Origin: Chthonomonas sp. UBA2785
Lineage (GTDB): Bacteria > Armatimonadota > Fimbriimonadia > Fimbriimonadales > Fimbriimonadaceae
DNA length: 64,000 nt
Reading direction: 5' to 3'
Assembly (NCBI GenBank): GCA_002352215.1
Contig: DEIB01000054.1
Coordinates: forward strand, 11,410 to 75,409
The notes under the pieces are model-generated. The model was not told where the DNA came from and did no database searches. It saw only the letters and a program-made list of their open reading frames with translations. Below, in pieces: positions 25,089 through 33,471 of this stretch. Numbering within the stretch: the stretch's first letter is position 1; every line of letters starts with the position of its first letter. Made by a program: the position numbers and the translations under genes.

Positions 25089-26215
25089 AAGGCGCGCTCA
25101 TTCTGCTCGCAGCGGGCAAGAGCCGCCGCTTTGGTACGGACAAACTCTCCGCCACGCTGCCGGATGGCCGCGAAGTCTGGCAAGCCAGCCTGGATGCCTT
25201 CGGCGAACTCGACTTCCTCGCTCAGCGCATCCTCGTGGTCAGTGAAGATCAACTTCACAGTTCCTGGCCCGAAAACCTCACGGTCGTCGCCGGTGGCCAG
25301 GAACGCACTGATTCCGTCCGCGCGGGTCTCCAAGCCCTCAACCCTGAAATCACCCACGTCCTCATCCACGATGCCGCTCGGCCCTTCGTCACGCGCGATG
25401 TCATCCAAAGGGTTTGGGAGTCCACCACTCAGAGCGGTTCGGGCTGCCCCGTAGTGCCCGTCACGGACACCATCCGCCAGCACGAACCCAACGGAAGCCG
25501 CACTCTCCCCCGCGCCGAACTCGGTGCCGTGCAAACCCCGCAGGGTGCCCGCCGTGACTGGATCGAGCAAGCCTACGCCCAGCTCACCCAGCCCGCCACC
25601 GACGACATGAGCGTGCTGGAATCAGCCGGCTACCCCATCCACCTCACCCAAGGCGACCCCGCCAACCGCAAGATCACGTATGCTGACGACATTCCCGGCC
25701 CCGGGCAACCCCAAAGCATGAACTTCGAGATCCGCACCGGCATGGGCTACGACATCCACGCGTTCAGCACCGACCCCGACCGCCCGATGTGGCTGGGGGG
25801 CGTGGAGTTTGATGATCGCCCGGGCTTAGAAGGACACAGCGACGCCGATGCCCTCCTGCATGCCCTCGTGGATGCTCTCCTTGGCGCCGCCGGTATGGGC
25901 GATATCGGCGAGCACTATCCGCCCAGCGACGAACAATGGCGGAACTGCCCCAGTTTGCGTTTCCTCGTAGAAACAGCCGCACGCGTCCGTGCCGAAGGAT
26001 GGAATATCCAAAATGTGGATGTCAGCGTCTTGGCCGAACGGCCGCGCCTAGGCCCGCGTAGAAAGGAAATGACAGACGTCATTGCTTCTGCCTTGGGACT
26101 CAGGCCGGATCAGGTCGGTATCAAGGCCACGACCAATGAGCGGCTGGGTGCTATCGGGCGCGGCGAGGGAATTGCCGCCTTCGCCATCGCCACTCTCACC
26201 CGGTCGGTCCACTGA
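25085..26215 (+). CDS. ispDF: bifunctional IspD-IspF (MEP pathway)
   Basis: One 376-residue chain carries two non-consecutive steps of isoprenoid synthesis. Residues 1-205 are IspD (MEP cytidylyltransferase), with LILLAAGKSRRFGTDKL, the DAARPFVT motif and GAVQTPQ. Residues 215-376 are IspF (MECDP synthase), with the metal ligands D223-x-H225 (GYDIHAF) and H259, plus GHSDADALLHA, and the ending KATTNERLGAIGRGEGIA. The IspD half is a little short. The GTG start overlaps the previous stop (GTGA). Natural IspDF fusions are known in several phyla. Confidence 0.95.
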   Translation: MKGALILLAAGKSRRFGTDKLSATLPDGREVWQASLDAFGELDFLAQRILVVSEDQLHSSWPENLTVVAGGQERTDSVRAGLQALNPEITHVLIHDAARPFVTRDVIQRVWESTTQSGSGCPVVPVTDTIRQHEPNGSRTLPRAELGAVQTPQGARRDWIEQAYAQLTQPATDDMSVLESAGYPIHLTQGDPANRKITYADDIPGPGQPQSMNFEIRTGMGYDIHAFSTDPDRPMWLGGVEFDDRPGLEGHSDADALLHALVDALLGAAGMGDIGEHYPPSDEQWRNCPSLRFLVETAARVRAEGWNIQNVDVSVLAERPRLGPRRKEMTDVIASALGLRPDQVGIKATTNERLGAIGRGEGIAAFAIATLTRSVH

Positions 26216-26225
26216 ACGAACGACC

Positions 26226-26510
26226 ATGGAACTGCTATTCCGAAATGCTGACGGTAATTTATCGCAGCGTCAACGCGACTACGCCATTCGCAAACTAAGC
26301 CGACTCACTCGCTACGATGCCCGCGCCTCGCGCGCCGAGGTGGCCCACAGCGAAGTGCGCCACGAGCACCTGCTGCAGGTGACGGTGAACGCCGATGGGG
26401 AGTGGATTCGCGGCAAGGCGCAGAGTCGAAACTTCCGTGAGGCCGTCGATCACTTGGCGGATCTCTTGGAGAGCAGGCTCAAACGCCGTAAGGAAAAGCA
26501 CGCTTCCTAG
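26226..26510 (+). CDS. hpf: short ribosome hibernation-promoting factor-like protein
   Basis: The 94-residue protein resembles the N-terminal domain of HPF/RaiA proteins, which bind the decoding centre of idle ribosomes. It shows the beta-alpha pattern starting MELLFRNADGNLSQRQRDYA, then LLQVTVNADGEWIRGKAQS and the helix FREAVDHLADLLESRLKRRKEKH. The C-terminal dimerisation domain of long HPF is absent, so it would be a short form. It starts 10 bp after ispDF and ends the run of genes that began at 22189. A GG-TTCG-CC hairpin (26520-26535) follows. Confidence 0.75.
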   Translation: MELLFRNADGNLSQRQRDYAIRKLSRLTRYDARASRAEVAHSEVRHEHLLQVTVNADGEWIRGKAQSRNFREAVDHLADLLESRLKRRKEKHAS

Positions 26511-26570
26511 ACCTGTCTCATCCGGTTCGCCGGATCTCAACCTTTTGCATGCCTGGGTGCCTTTGTGGCC

Positions 26571-27188
26571 TCAGGCATTGCTATTGGCAGCTAGTTGGTC
26601 CGAGCAGAAGGCAATCGCCCGCACCTCGGCGGCCCCGGCTTGGCGCAGGGCTTCGCGGCAGGCTAGCACCGTGCTACCGCTCGTGATCACGTCGTCCACC
26701 AGCACCACCCGGCGGCCCTTCACAAGCGGTGAGGCGGCAAACGCCCCGATGATATTGCGCTGGCGGGCGGCGCGGTTCAGCCCCACTTGGGGGCGGGTGG
26801 CGCGGATGCGTCGCAAGGCCCGCGCGGCCTGGGGCATCTGCGAGGCGAGCCACTCGCTTTGATTGAATCCCCGCTCAAAGCGCCGCGTCCAGTGGATTGG
26901 CACAGGCACCACCATCTCTTCATCGGTGATGAAGTGCCGGGCGGCCATCATTCGGGCCATCGGGTCGCGGAGGAGGGAAGCTCGCTCGTATTTCAGCCGC
27001 TTCACCGCCTGCGCGGCGCGCTCTTGATACAGGAAGCAAGCGTCAACGCTCATGGGGTCTTCAGGCAAGATCACCCAGGGAACGGCAGGCCGAAAGGTCT
27101 CTTCACACGCCGGACAGATGGCCGGCTCACCCAGCCGGCCGCACAGGGCGCACGCCGGGGGATATAGCCACGCCCACATTCGCCCCAC
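26571..27188 (-). CDS. comF: ComF family phosphoribosyltransferase-like protein
   Basis: ComF proteins take part in DNA uptake in competent bacteria; their PRTase-like domain and zinc site are recognisable. The 205-residue protein has the N-terminal zinc motif (CALCG ... CPACEE), then the PRPP-loop-like VVLVDDVITSGST. VPIHWTRRFERGFNQSEWLA is the ComF signature. The GTG at 27188 is preferred over the ATG at 27179 because TATACT ends exactly 6 bases upstream of it. No other competence gene is in the window. Confidence 0.9.
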   Translation of the reverse strand: MGRMWAWLYPPACALCGRLGEPAICPACEETFRPAVPWVILPEDPMSVDACFLYQERAAQAVKRLKYERASLLRDPMARMMAARHFITDEEMVVPVPIHWTRRFERGFNQSEWLASQMPQAARALRRIRATRPQVGLNRAARQRNIIGAFAASPLVKGRRVVLVDDVITSGSTVLACREALRQAGAAEVRAIAFCSDQLAANSNA

Positions 27189-27194
27189 TCCCGC

Positions 27195-27200
27195 AGTATA
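27195..27200 (-). promoter_or_regulatory. candidate -10 element of comF
   Basis: On the minus strand TATACT ends 6 bases before the GTG at 27188. This matches the leaderless pattern seen elsewhere in the window and supports the GTG start. Confidence 0.5.
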
Positions 27201-27231
27201 TCAAGCGGCTAGCCCGGGGGCAAAAAGTCAG

Positions 27232-27264
27232 AACGCCCGCCGAGTCCAAGACTCAGCGGGCGTT
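27232..27264 (-). terminator. rho-independent terminator downstream of the small LuxR gene
   Basis: The arms AACGCCCGC-GAGT and ACTC-GCGGGCGTT pair around a short CCAAG loop. On the minus strand CTGACTTTTTG follows. It separates the LuxR gene from comF. Confidence 0.85.
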
Positions 27265-27291
27265 ACTCCCCTTCCTACGATGTGGCTGTGC

Positions 27292-27567
27292 TTAGGCCTC
27301 GCCGTGCGTATGGCCGAAGAACGGCTCAAACGGGATGAGACCCAGGCGCGTCGCGGCGCGGAGCGCTTGGACGCGATTGTTCACCTGAAGCTTCTGGTAG
27401 ATGTTGGCGAGGTGGAAATCCACCGTGCGCTTACTGACCACCATTTTGTCGGCTGCTTCCTGACTCGTGTGACCCTGAGCGATGAGACTCAGTACTTTCA
27501 CTTCCGTCGGCGTAAGCCGGATGCCTCGCGGCGATTCACTTGTTCGATTTGTGTTAGGCAATGCCAT
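27292..27567 (-). CDS. small stand-alone LuxR-type HTH protein
   Basis: The 91-residue protein is little more than a GerE-type helix-turn-helix: RLTPTEVKVLSLIAQGHTSQ, then EAADKMVVSKRTVDFHLANI and YQKLQVNNRVQALRAATRLG. There is no receiver or ligand-binding domain, so any signal must come from abundance or a partner protein. GGGAAGGG precedes the ATG. It follows galK in the same direction with 83 bp between and has its own terminator. Its targets are unknown. Confidence 0.88.
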   Translation of the reverse strand: MALPNTNRTSESPRGIRLTPTEVKVLSLIAQGHTSQEAADKMVVSKRTVDFHLANIYQKLQVNNRVQALRAATRLGLIPFEPFFGHTHGEA

Positions 27568-27650
27568 GACCCTTCCCTCGTTGCAATTCGTTTGCCGCCC
27601 ACAAATCTCCTTCCATATCCTTTCGCAGATTTACTATGGTCCCTCGAAAA

Positions 27651-28802
27651 TTATCGAAAATCGTAACCAATGCCTGCACCACGGGATGCGCGGGCCGCGA
27701 GGAATACGCTCTCGCGATCAGGAAATCGTTGACCATATGCCTCACTAACCCTTTCGACGTAATTGGGCACATCTTGTTCCGTCACCAGGGCAACGCAGGC
27801 TCCTCCGAACCCAGCACCCGTCATACGGGCCCCTATACAGCCAGGTGCGGCCCGGGCGATTTCGGCCATCGCGTCCAGTTCTTCGCAGCTCACTTCGAAG
27901 AGGTCTCGGAGGCTGTCGTGGCTGGCTTGCATTAGGGCCCCCATTTGGTCCCGGTCGTCCGCTCTCAGCGCTGCCGCCATCTGGTGGACCCGCGCACTCT
28001 CGGCCACGACATGGCGGGCGCGGCGCAAGTCCTCTTCATTAAGCGAGGCGGCTTGCGCTTCGAGTTGCTCCTCAGTTACATCGCGAAGGTGCGAAACCCC
28101 TAGGGTGGCGGCGGCTCGTTCCACCGAAGCGCGACGGTCGTTATAGGCACTTCCCACCAGGCCGCGCCTCCGGCCCGTATCGCAAAGCATCAGCACCAAG
28201 TCGTCCGGAACGGGGACGGGCTGGACCTCCATGGTCCGGATATCCATGAGGAGGGCATGGCCATCCACGCCCAGGGCGCTGGCCGCCATATCCATCAGAC
28301 CGCAGTTCACTCCCACGTATTGGTTCTCGCAGGTTTGCGCAATGCGAGCCACTTGGAGTGGATCTACAGGAAAACCCGAGAGTGTCAGCCACAGCCACCC
28401 GAAGGCCACTTCCATCGCCGCGCTACTACTGACCCCGGCGCCGATGGGCAGGTCATTGGCCACCACGACTTCGGCATTGGTGTCCACGGGCATCCCCGCT
28501 TGGCGCAGTGCCCACGCCATGCCGGCCGCGTAGTTCGCCCAGCCCCGAGTGCTCCCGGGCTCGACTTCGGCCACCTGGAACGACTTGGCCCAGCCCCGCG
28601 CCACACTATAGAGGCGACTGGGGCCATCTGTTGCTCGCGCGGCAAGGCTCACCCCGTAGGGCAGGGCCGCTGGCATCACAAACCCATCCGAGTAGTCCGT
28701 GTGCTCCCCGATGAGATTCACCCGGCCGGGGGCTTCTACGACCAACTCGGCGGCTTTGCCGAAGGTGTCCTCAAAGACGGCGCACGCCCATTCCGATTGC
28801 AT
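27651..28802 (-). CDS. galK: galactokinase
   Basis: GalK phosphorylates galactose at C1 with ATP, the entry to the Leloir pathway. The 383-residue GHMP kinase has the galactokinase signature GRVNLIGEHTDYSDGFVMP near residue 26, the ATP loop LPIGAGVSSSAAMEVAF and the C-terminal MTGAGFGGACVAL. AAGGA lies just before the ATG. TATGGT ends 8 bases upstream of the ATG, so the leader is very short. No galT or galE is adjacent. The gene is divergent from the M20 dipeptidase. Confidence 0.95.
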   Translation of the reverse strand: MQSEWACAVFEDTFGKAAELVVEAPGRVNLIGEHTDYSDGFVMPAALPYGVSLAARATDGPSRLYSVARGWAKSFQVAEVEPGSTRGWANYAAGMAWALRQAGMPVDTNAEVVVANDLPIGAGVSSSAAMEVAFGWLWLTLSGFPVDPLQVARIAQTCENQYVGVNCGLMDMAASALGVDGHALLMDIRTMEVQPVPVPDDLVLMLCDTGRRRGLVGSAYNDRRASVERAAATLGVSHLRDVTEEQLEAQAASLNEEDLRRARHVVAESARVHQMAAALRADDRDQMGALMQASHDSLRDLFEVSCEELDAMAEIARAAPGCIGARMTGAGFGGACVALVTEQDVPNYVERVSEAYGQRFPDRESVFLAARASRGAGIGYDFR

Positions 28803-28810
28803 ATTCCTTC

Positions 28811-28816
28811 ACCATA
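28811..28816 (-). promoter_or_regulatory. candidate -10 element of galK
   Basis: On the minus strand TATGGT ends 8 bases before the galK ATG. A Shine-Dalgarno-like AAGGA overlaps this interval, so the two readings compete. Confidence 0.35.
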
Positions 28817-28969
28817 TCACGGATAGCCATCGGTGAACCTGGTAATTGTTCCATGGGAGCATTGCTGGCTGGTATGGAACCCCCTAGATGTAGCGGGCCG
28901 GTCACTGTTTGTTGCCCTATTCGTGGCTGGTTCCGCCTACTTTTTCATTACACTTGGTAACCTCAGGGC

Positions 28970-30388
28970 ATGGGTCACCAAGGTCGCCTGGAAACGGCGC
29001 AACAATGGCTTGCCGAGCACGAATCCGACATGCTCGCGGATCTCCAGGCACTCCTCCGTATTCCGAGTCTGGAATCTGACGCTGAACCGAACGCACCGTT
29101 CGGGGCCGAGAATCGCCGCGCGCTGGACTTCATGCTTGATCTCGCTCAGAAAGCGGGGCACACCACCAAGGACCTGGATGGCTACTGCGGGTACGCGGAA
29201 TATGGCACGGGCGAAAAGGAAGTTCTTACCCTGGGTCACCTCGACGTCGTGCCGGTGGGTCCGGGCTGGACGTTCGGCCCCTTCGAAGCGACCCTGGCCG
29301 ATGACGGCTACATCTACGCACGCGGCGCCTGCGATGACAAGGGCCCGACCATGATGATGTGGTACGCCGCCCGGGCGGTGCAGCACGCTTGGCCCGACCT
29401 TCCGGTGCGGCTACGGTCATTCTTCGGCTGCAACGAAGAGAGCGGCTTCCTTTGTGTCCACCACTACACCCAGCACGAAGCTCCTCCCACCATGGGGGTC
29501 GCACCGGATGCGGGCTGGCCGCTCATCAATGCCGAAAAGGGCATTTCTGACCTCATCGTGGTGGTGAGCCCGGCGATGTGGGAAGGGCTAGGCGTGCAAC
29601 TTACGGCGTTCCGGGGTGGGCAGCGTCCGAACATCGTGATTGACCATGCCACCGCCACCGTGCGGGTGACGGCCGATGCACGTGCTGAAGTGGAAACCAA
29701 CCTGCGTGATGGGTGGGATCGCAATGTGACGGCCACATGGGATGGCGACAACCTTCACATTGAGGCGGTGGGCAAGGCCGCCCATGGGAGCACGCCGTGG
29801 GTGGGCGACAACGCCGCCGCGCGCGTTTTGCGGTTCATCAAGGACATCAGTCCGCGTATCGAGGCCGGGAAGTGGCAGGACCTTCTGAACATCTTCCAGA
29901 TTAGCGGGGCGGGCGTGGGCCTGCAACTCAGCGATGCGCCTAGCGGGCCGCTGACCCTGAACCCCGGCATTGTGGATTTGACCGACGCGGGGCTGCACTG
30001 CACTCTCAATATCCGCTACCCGGTGACGTGCGACTTTAATGACCTGCGAGCCCGAGTGGAAGCAACCTTGGCCGCCGGCAAGATCCCGGCGACCGTGGAG
30101 TCCATGAGCAACAGTGCACCGCTTTACTTCCCCATGGAGCACCCGCTCGTCGAGGCCATCATCAGTGCCTACGAAGCTGAAGAAGGGGAGCGGCTCTCCC
30201 CGAGAAGCATGGGCGGAGGCACCTACGCCCGTGCGGTGCCCAACTGTGTGGCCATTGGAACGGGGTGGAGCGGGGATGGCGACGCGCACGAAACGGACGA
30301 GCGGATCCACCGCTCCTCACTCATGCGCACCGCCCGCATCTATGTCCGGCTTCTGTTCAATCTGATCGAAGCCGCCCAGAAGGCGTAA
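28970..30388 (+). CDS. M20 family dipeptidase
   Basis: The 472-residue metallopeptidase resembles PepV/Dug1-type dipeptidases. Zinc ligands and catalytic residues are visible: H90 and D92 in TLGHLDVVPVG, D122 in ARGACDDKGP and E156-E157 in GCNEESG. A dimerisation domain occupies the middle, and the last metal His lies in DGDAHETDERIH. No signal peptide, so it probably recycles peptides in the cytoplasm. The ATG at 28970 is preceded by AGGG. A TACACT sequence 15 bases upstream could be its -10 element. Confidence 0.9.
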   Translation: MGHQGRLETAQQWLAEHESDMLADLQALLRIPSLESDAEPNAPFGAENRRALDFMLDLAQKAGHTTKDLDGYCGYAEYGTGEKEVLTLGHLDVVPVGPGWTFGPFEATLADDGYIYARGACDDKGPTMMMWYAARAVQHAWPDLPVRLRSFFGCNEESGFLCVHHYTQHEAPPTMGVAPDAGWPLINAEKGISDLIVVVSPAMWEGLGVQLTAFRGGQRPNIVIDHATATVRVTADARAEVETNLRDGWDRNVTATWDGDNLHIEAVGKAAHGSTPWVGDNAAARVLRFIKDISPRIEAGKWQDLLNIFQISGAGVGLQLSDAPSGPLTLNPGIVDLTDAGLHCTLNIRYPVTCDFNDLRARVEATLAAGKIPATVESMSNSAPLYFPMEHPLVEAIISAYEAEEGERLSPRSMGGGTYARAVPNCVAIGTGWSGDGDAHETDERIHRSSLMRTARIYVRLLFNLIEAAQKA

Positions 30389-30391
30389 CCG

Positions 30392-30904
30392 TTAGCGCCG
30401 GTCAGTACGGAAGCGTTCGATAATCGCGAGCGCTTCCTCTTTGCCCTTCCAGCCCAATACGTCCACGTTCTTGTTTTCGAGAGTCTTGTAGACCTCGAAG
30501 AAGTGGTGGATTTCGTCAAGCGTGTGCTGGTGGACCTTGGACATATCTTCCCGGTCGCCAAAGCGTGGGTCGTTGCTGGCCACGCACAGGATCTTTTCGT
30601 CCGGGTCCCCTTCGTCGCGCATTTCCAGCACGCCGATCGGCTTGGCGTCCACCACGGTGCCCGGGGGGCAGGGGTGCGAAACCAGGAGCAGGGCGTCCAC
30701 CGGGTCGCCATCTAGGTAATGCGTTTGCGGGATGTAGCCGTAATCCCAGGGATAGAACAGCGGGGAGTGGAGAACGCGATTCAGGCGGATCACCCCGAAG
30801 TCTTTGTCCAGCTCGTACTTGTTGGTGCTGAACCGGGGGATCTCCACGATGACATTCACCTCGTGGGGGGCGTTCGGGCCGATGGTGACGTCAAGCAACG
30901 ACAT
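30392..30904 (-). CDS. ppa: inorganic pyrophosphatase (family I)
   Basis: Ppa hydrolyses pyrophosphate and pulls biosynthetic reactions forward. The 170-residue protein has the family pattern: VIVEIPRFSTNKYELDKDFG, FYPWDYGYIPQT and the metal-binding DGDPVDALLLV. Length is normal for a bacterial hexameric enzyme. TAGCAT ends 6 bases before the ATG with no ribosome-binding site, so the message may be leaderless. It converges on the dipeptidase gene with 3 bp between stops. Confidence 0.96.
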   Translation of the reverse strand: MSLLDVTIGPNAPHEVNVIVEIPRFSTNKYELDKDFGVIRLNRVLHSPLFYPWDYGYIPQTHYLDGDPVDALLLVSHPCPPGTVVDAKPIGVLEMRDEGDPDEKILCVASNDPRFGDREDMSKVHQHTLDEIHHFFEVYKTLENKNVDVLGWKGKEEALAIIERFRTDRR

Positions 30905-30910
30905 GCCGAA

Positions 30911-30916
30911 ATGCTA
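30911..30916 (-). promoter_or_regulatory. candidate -10 element of ppa
   Basis: On the minus strand TAGCAT ends 6 bases before the ppa ATG at 30904 and no Shine-Dalgarno sequence intervenes. Confidence 0.45.
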
Positions 30917-30930
30917 CCGCTCCCAACGCA

Positions 30931-30963
30931 AAAAGCCCCCCGGTCCTAAGTGAACCGAGGGGC
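30931..30963 (-). terminator. rho-independent terminator downstream of the PEP-CTERM protease
   Basis: The arms GCCCCTCGGT and ACCGGGGGGC (minus strand) pair with one mismatch around a 9-base loop. TTTTTG follows on the minus strand. It separates the protease gene from ppa. Confidence 0.85.
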
Positions 30964-30989
30964 ATTTGACTTGGGCTGAAATGCCAGGA

Positions 30990-31880
30990 TTAGGCTTGGC
31001 GTCGTCGTCGGCGGGCCAAAGCGGCCAGGCCAGCGCCCAGGACGAGCATCGTGCCCGGCTCCGGCACGCCGGCGATGCCGGTGTTGCTCTGGATCCAGTT
31101 GGCACCCGTCGGCACCGTGCCGCCGATGCGGGCGTAGCCACTCAGGTCGCCGTAGTCGGCGTTACCAGTGCCGTCCACCCAGGCCAACGTGCTCGTCACG
31201 CCGATGAGGCGCCACACCGGCGAGGACGTGGTGCCGAAGTTGCCGAAGAGGCCGCCGCCGGAGTCACCACCCGCCACGTTGCCTTCCAGGTTGCGCGGGA
31301 TGGCCGAGCCGATGACGTTGTCAGCCGCGTTGATCGGGTTGTCGAAGTCGGTGAAGATCACGTTCTCGCTACCGTTCGTGTTCACGTAGTCCGCCACGTT
31401 CTCGAAGGCGCGGCGCGTGCCCGCCCCGGCGTTGATGCCCGTGAGGCCCGTGCCCGTAGCACCGTAGCCTACGCTCACCGTTTCGCGGCCCAGTTCCAGC
31501 GCGCCGTTGTAGAACGGCACCGCCGCTACGCCCGGATCCGAGGCCAAGCGCAGGAGGCTGAAGTCGTTGTTATTCAGGCCCCAACCGGAGAACGCAATGA
31601 CCTGGGTCACGGCGATGTTCGTGCCGGTCACGTTAAAGTTCGGGTTCTGCGAAATGTTGCTGGCCACGTGAGCGGCCGTCAGCACCCAGTGCGAACCGCC
31701 GCCGAAACCGATGTACGTACCGGAGCCCAGGCCGCCGGTCACGTTGACGCGGCCGACCGAAGAGAACGGCGCATTGTTATCGAGCGTGGTGTAGAGCGAG
31801 TCCGCACGGTCGTGGCGGATGGTCGAACCAAACGAGACAGCAGTGGCTACACAGGCCAAGGCAAACAAAGTGAAACGCAT
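30990..31880 (-). CDS. secreted trypsin-like serine protease with PEP-CTERM anchor
   Basis: The 296-residue protein has a signal peptide (residues 1-19), a chymotrypsin-fold domain and a C-terminal sorting signal. The triad is recognisable: His in WVLTAAHV, Asp in NNDFSLLRL and Ser in GGDSGGGLF. The tail is VPEPGTMLVLGAGLAALARR plus further Arg, the PEP-CTERM pattern recognised by exosortase. It would be exported, processed and perhaps held at the outer surface. GAGGA precedes the ATG. No exosortase gene is in the window. Confidence 0.9.
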   Translation of the reverse strand: MRFTLFALACVATAVSFGSTIRHDRADSLYTTLDNNAPFSSVGRVNVTGGLGSGTYIGFGGGSHWVLTAAHVASNISQNPNFNVTGTNIAVTQVIAFSGWGLNNNDFSLLRLASDPGVAAVPFYNGALELGRETVSVGYGATGTGLTGINAGAGTRRAFENVADYVNTNGSENVIFTDFDNPINAADNVIGSAIPRNLEGNVAGGDSGGGLFGNFGTTSSPVWRLIGVTSTLAWVDGTGNADYGDLSGYARIGGTVPTGANWIQSNTGIAGVPEPGTMLVLGAGLAALARRRRRQA

Positions 31881-31896
31881 AGGATTCAGTCCTCAA

Positions 31897-31910
31897 GCGA
31901 CCGAGGTCGC
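31897..31910. promoter_or_regulatory. palindrome upstream of the PEP-CTERM protease
   Basis: GCGACCGAGGTCGC has perfect six-base arms around a GA spacer and lies 17 bp upstream of the protease ATG. It could be an operator or an mRNA hairpin in the leader. Confidence 0.3.
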
Positions 31911-31998
31911 GCGAATACCGCCAAGAATACAGCAAGGGGAGTGGTGTTTAACCCGCTATTAATACGGTGTTCGCCGAAATTCCTAGGGAAAACTCGTA

Positions 31999-33384
31999 CT
32001 ATTCCCACTCACCCATCAGCCCCCACTTGTGGGCGGTGACGGCGCGAATGGCGACGAGAGTGCCGGGTTCGACCTCCCGGGCCGGGAAGTGGACCATACG
32101 GAAATCGCGGCTGTAGCCCTGCAGAAGGGCCTTGTTCTTGGGCGACGGCCCTTCGACCATCACTTCCATCGTGCGGCCGACTTGCGCTTCGTTCCGGGCA
32201 ATCTGAATCTCGGTTTGCACGCGGATGAGCTCATCCAGGCGGGCGCTGGCCACCTTGTCATCCACTTGCTCCATCAGGGCCCCGGGGGTGTTGGGGCGAG
32301 GCGAGTACTTAAACATGAATGCCCCGTCGAACTGGAATCGCCGCACCGCCGCCAGCGTGCCTTCAAACTCCTCGTCGGTCTCGCCAGGGAAGCCCACAAT
32401 CAAGTCCGTGGTCAGGCCGATGTCGGGCACGGCCGCACGCAGGTTTTCCAAGATGGTGGCGTAGCTCTCTACCGTGTACACCCGGCGCATGCGGCGGAGC
32501 AAGTCGTCGTGCCCGGCCTGGAGCGGCATGTGGCAATGCTCCATCACCGGTTCCACATCACGGATCGCTTCGATGAGGTCAGATTTGAAGTCACGCGGGT
32601 ACGGCGAGGTGTAGCGAATGCGCTGCAAGCCGGGAATGCCGCTCAGAATGCGCAAGAGCTGCGCAAACGTGACGCGGCCTTCTTCCAGACCCTTGCCGTA
32701 GCTGTTCACGGTCTGGCCAAGGAGCGTGATCTCCCGAGTCCCCTGCGCCACCAGCCCGCGCACTTCGCGGACGATATCTTCGGTGGGTCGGCTGCGTTCG
32801 CGGCCACGGGTGGCGGGGACGATGCAGTAAGTGCAGAACTTGTCGCACCCGTACTGAATCGGTACAAATGACTTGAGCTTCGCTTGCCGCCCCACGGCAC
32901 GTTGGGGCACATCGGTGACAATAGCGCCCTTGCGTTCGGGGAGGTCCAGCCGCTTTTGGAAGCGACGGGTTTGCAGGGCTTCTTCGACGAGGGCCGGGAT
33001 GCGGATGACCTGCGCCGTGCCCACCACAAAGTCTACGTGGGGCGCGCGCTTACGAATCTCATCGGCCCGGACCTGCGCCATGCACCCGGCCACCCCGATG
33101 ACGAGGTCCGGGCGGGCGTCTTTGATCATCTTGAGCTCGCCGAGGAAGGAGAACGCCTTGTCCTCGGGCTTCTTGCGCACGCTACAGGTGTTGAGGATGA
33201 CGAGGTGCGCTTCGCGGGGCGAGGTGGCCGGGGTGAACCCAATGGATTCCAAACCCAGAGCGATCTGCTCACTATCTTCCTCGTTCATTTGGCACCCCCA
33301 GGTCTGCACGTAGTACGTGCCTCGCTGAAGCGAGCCACCCGGGCGGGCCGGCAAAACGGAGGGGGAAAGCGAAATCAGACTCAT
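31999..33384 (-). CDS. miaB: tRNA-2-methylthio-N6-dimethylallyladenosine synthase
   Basis: MiaB adds a methylthio group to i6A37 in tRNA. The 461-residue protein has the UPF0004 domain with cluster ligands C31 (TWGCQMN), C67 (NTCSV) and C101 (AGCMAQ). The radical-SAM triad is C180-C184-C187 (YGCDKFCTYCIVP) and a C-terminal TRAM domain runs from about residue 385. The N-terminus to residue 22 is a short extension. It lies divergent from the VKOR fusion gene with 87 bp between. No clear ribosome-binding site precedes the ATG. Confidence 0.95.
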   Translation of the reverse strand: MSLISLSPSVLPARPGGSLQRGTYYVQTWGCQMNEEDSEQIALGLESIGFTPATSPREAHLVILNTCSVRKKPEDKAFSFLGELKMIKDARPDLVIGVAGCMAQVRADEIRKRAPHVDFVVGTAQVIRIPALVEEALQTRRFQKRLDLPERKGAIVTDVPQRAVGRQAKLKSFVPIQYGCDKFCTYCIVPATRGRERSRPTEDIVREVRGLVAQGTREITLLGQTVNSYGKGLEEGRVTFAQLLRILSGIPGLQRIRYTSPYPRDFKSDLIEAIRDVEPVMEHCHMPLQAGHDDLLRRMRRVYTVESYATILENLRAAVPDIGLTTDLIVGFPGETDEEFEGTLAAVRRFQFDGAFMFKYSPRPNTPGALMEQVDDKVASARLDELIRVQTEIQIARNEAQVGRTMEVMVEGPSPKNKALLQGYSRDFRMVHFPAREVEPGTLVAIRAVTAHKWGLMGEWE

Positions 33385-33457
33385 AAGGAGGAAGCAGGCG
33401 GGCCGTCAAGATACCCGTTTCGTAGGTTCAATGAGAGGACGATCAGGGTCCGGAACG

Positions 33458-33463
33458 TATACT
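33458..33463 (+). promoter_or_regulatory. candidate -10 element of the VKOR fusion gene
   Basis: TATACT ends 8 bases before the GTG at 33472. Transcription would begin within a base or two of the start codon. Confidence 0.45.
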
Positions 33464-33471
33464 CAACTGTT

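Noticed and set aside
28833..29354. A 173-codon open frame upstream of and into the dipeptidase gene
   Set aside because: Most of it overlaps the M20 dipeptidase in another frame and its sequence is low-quality and basic.
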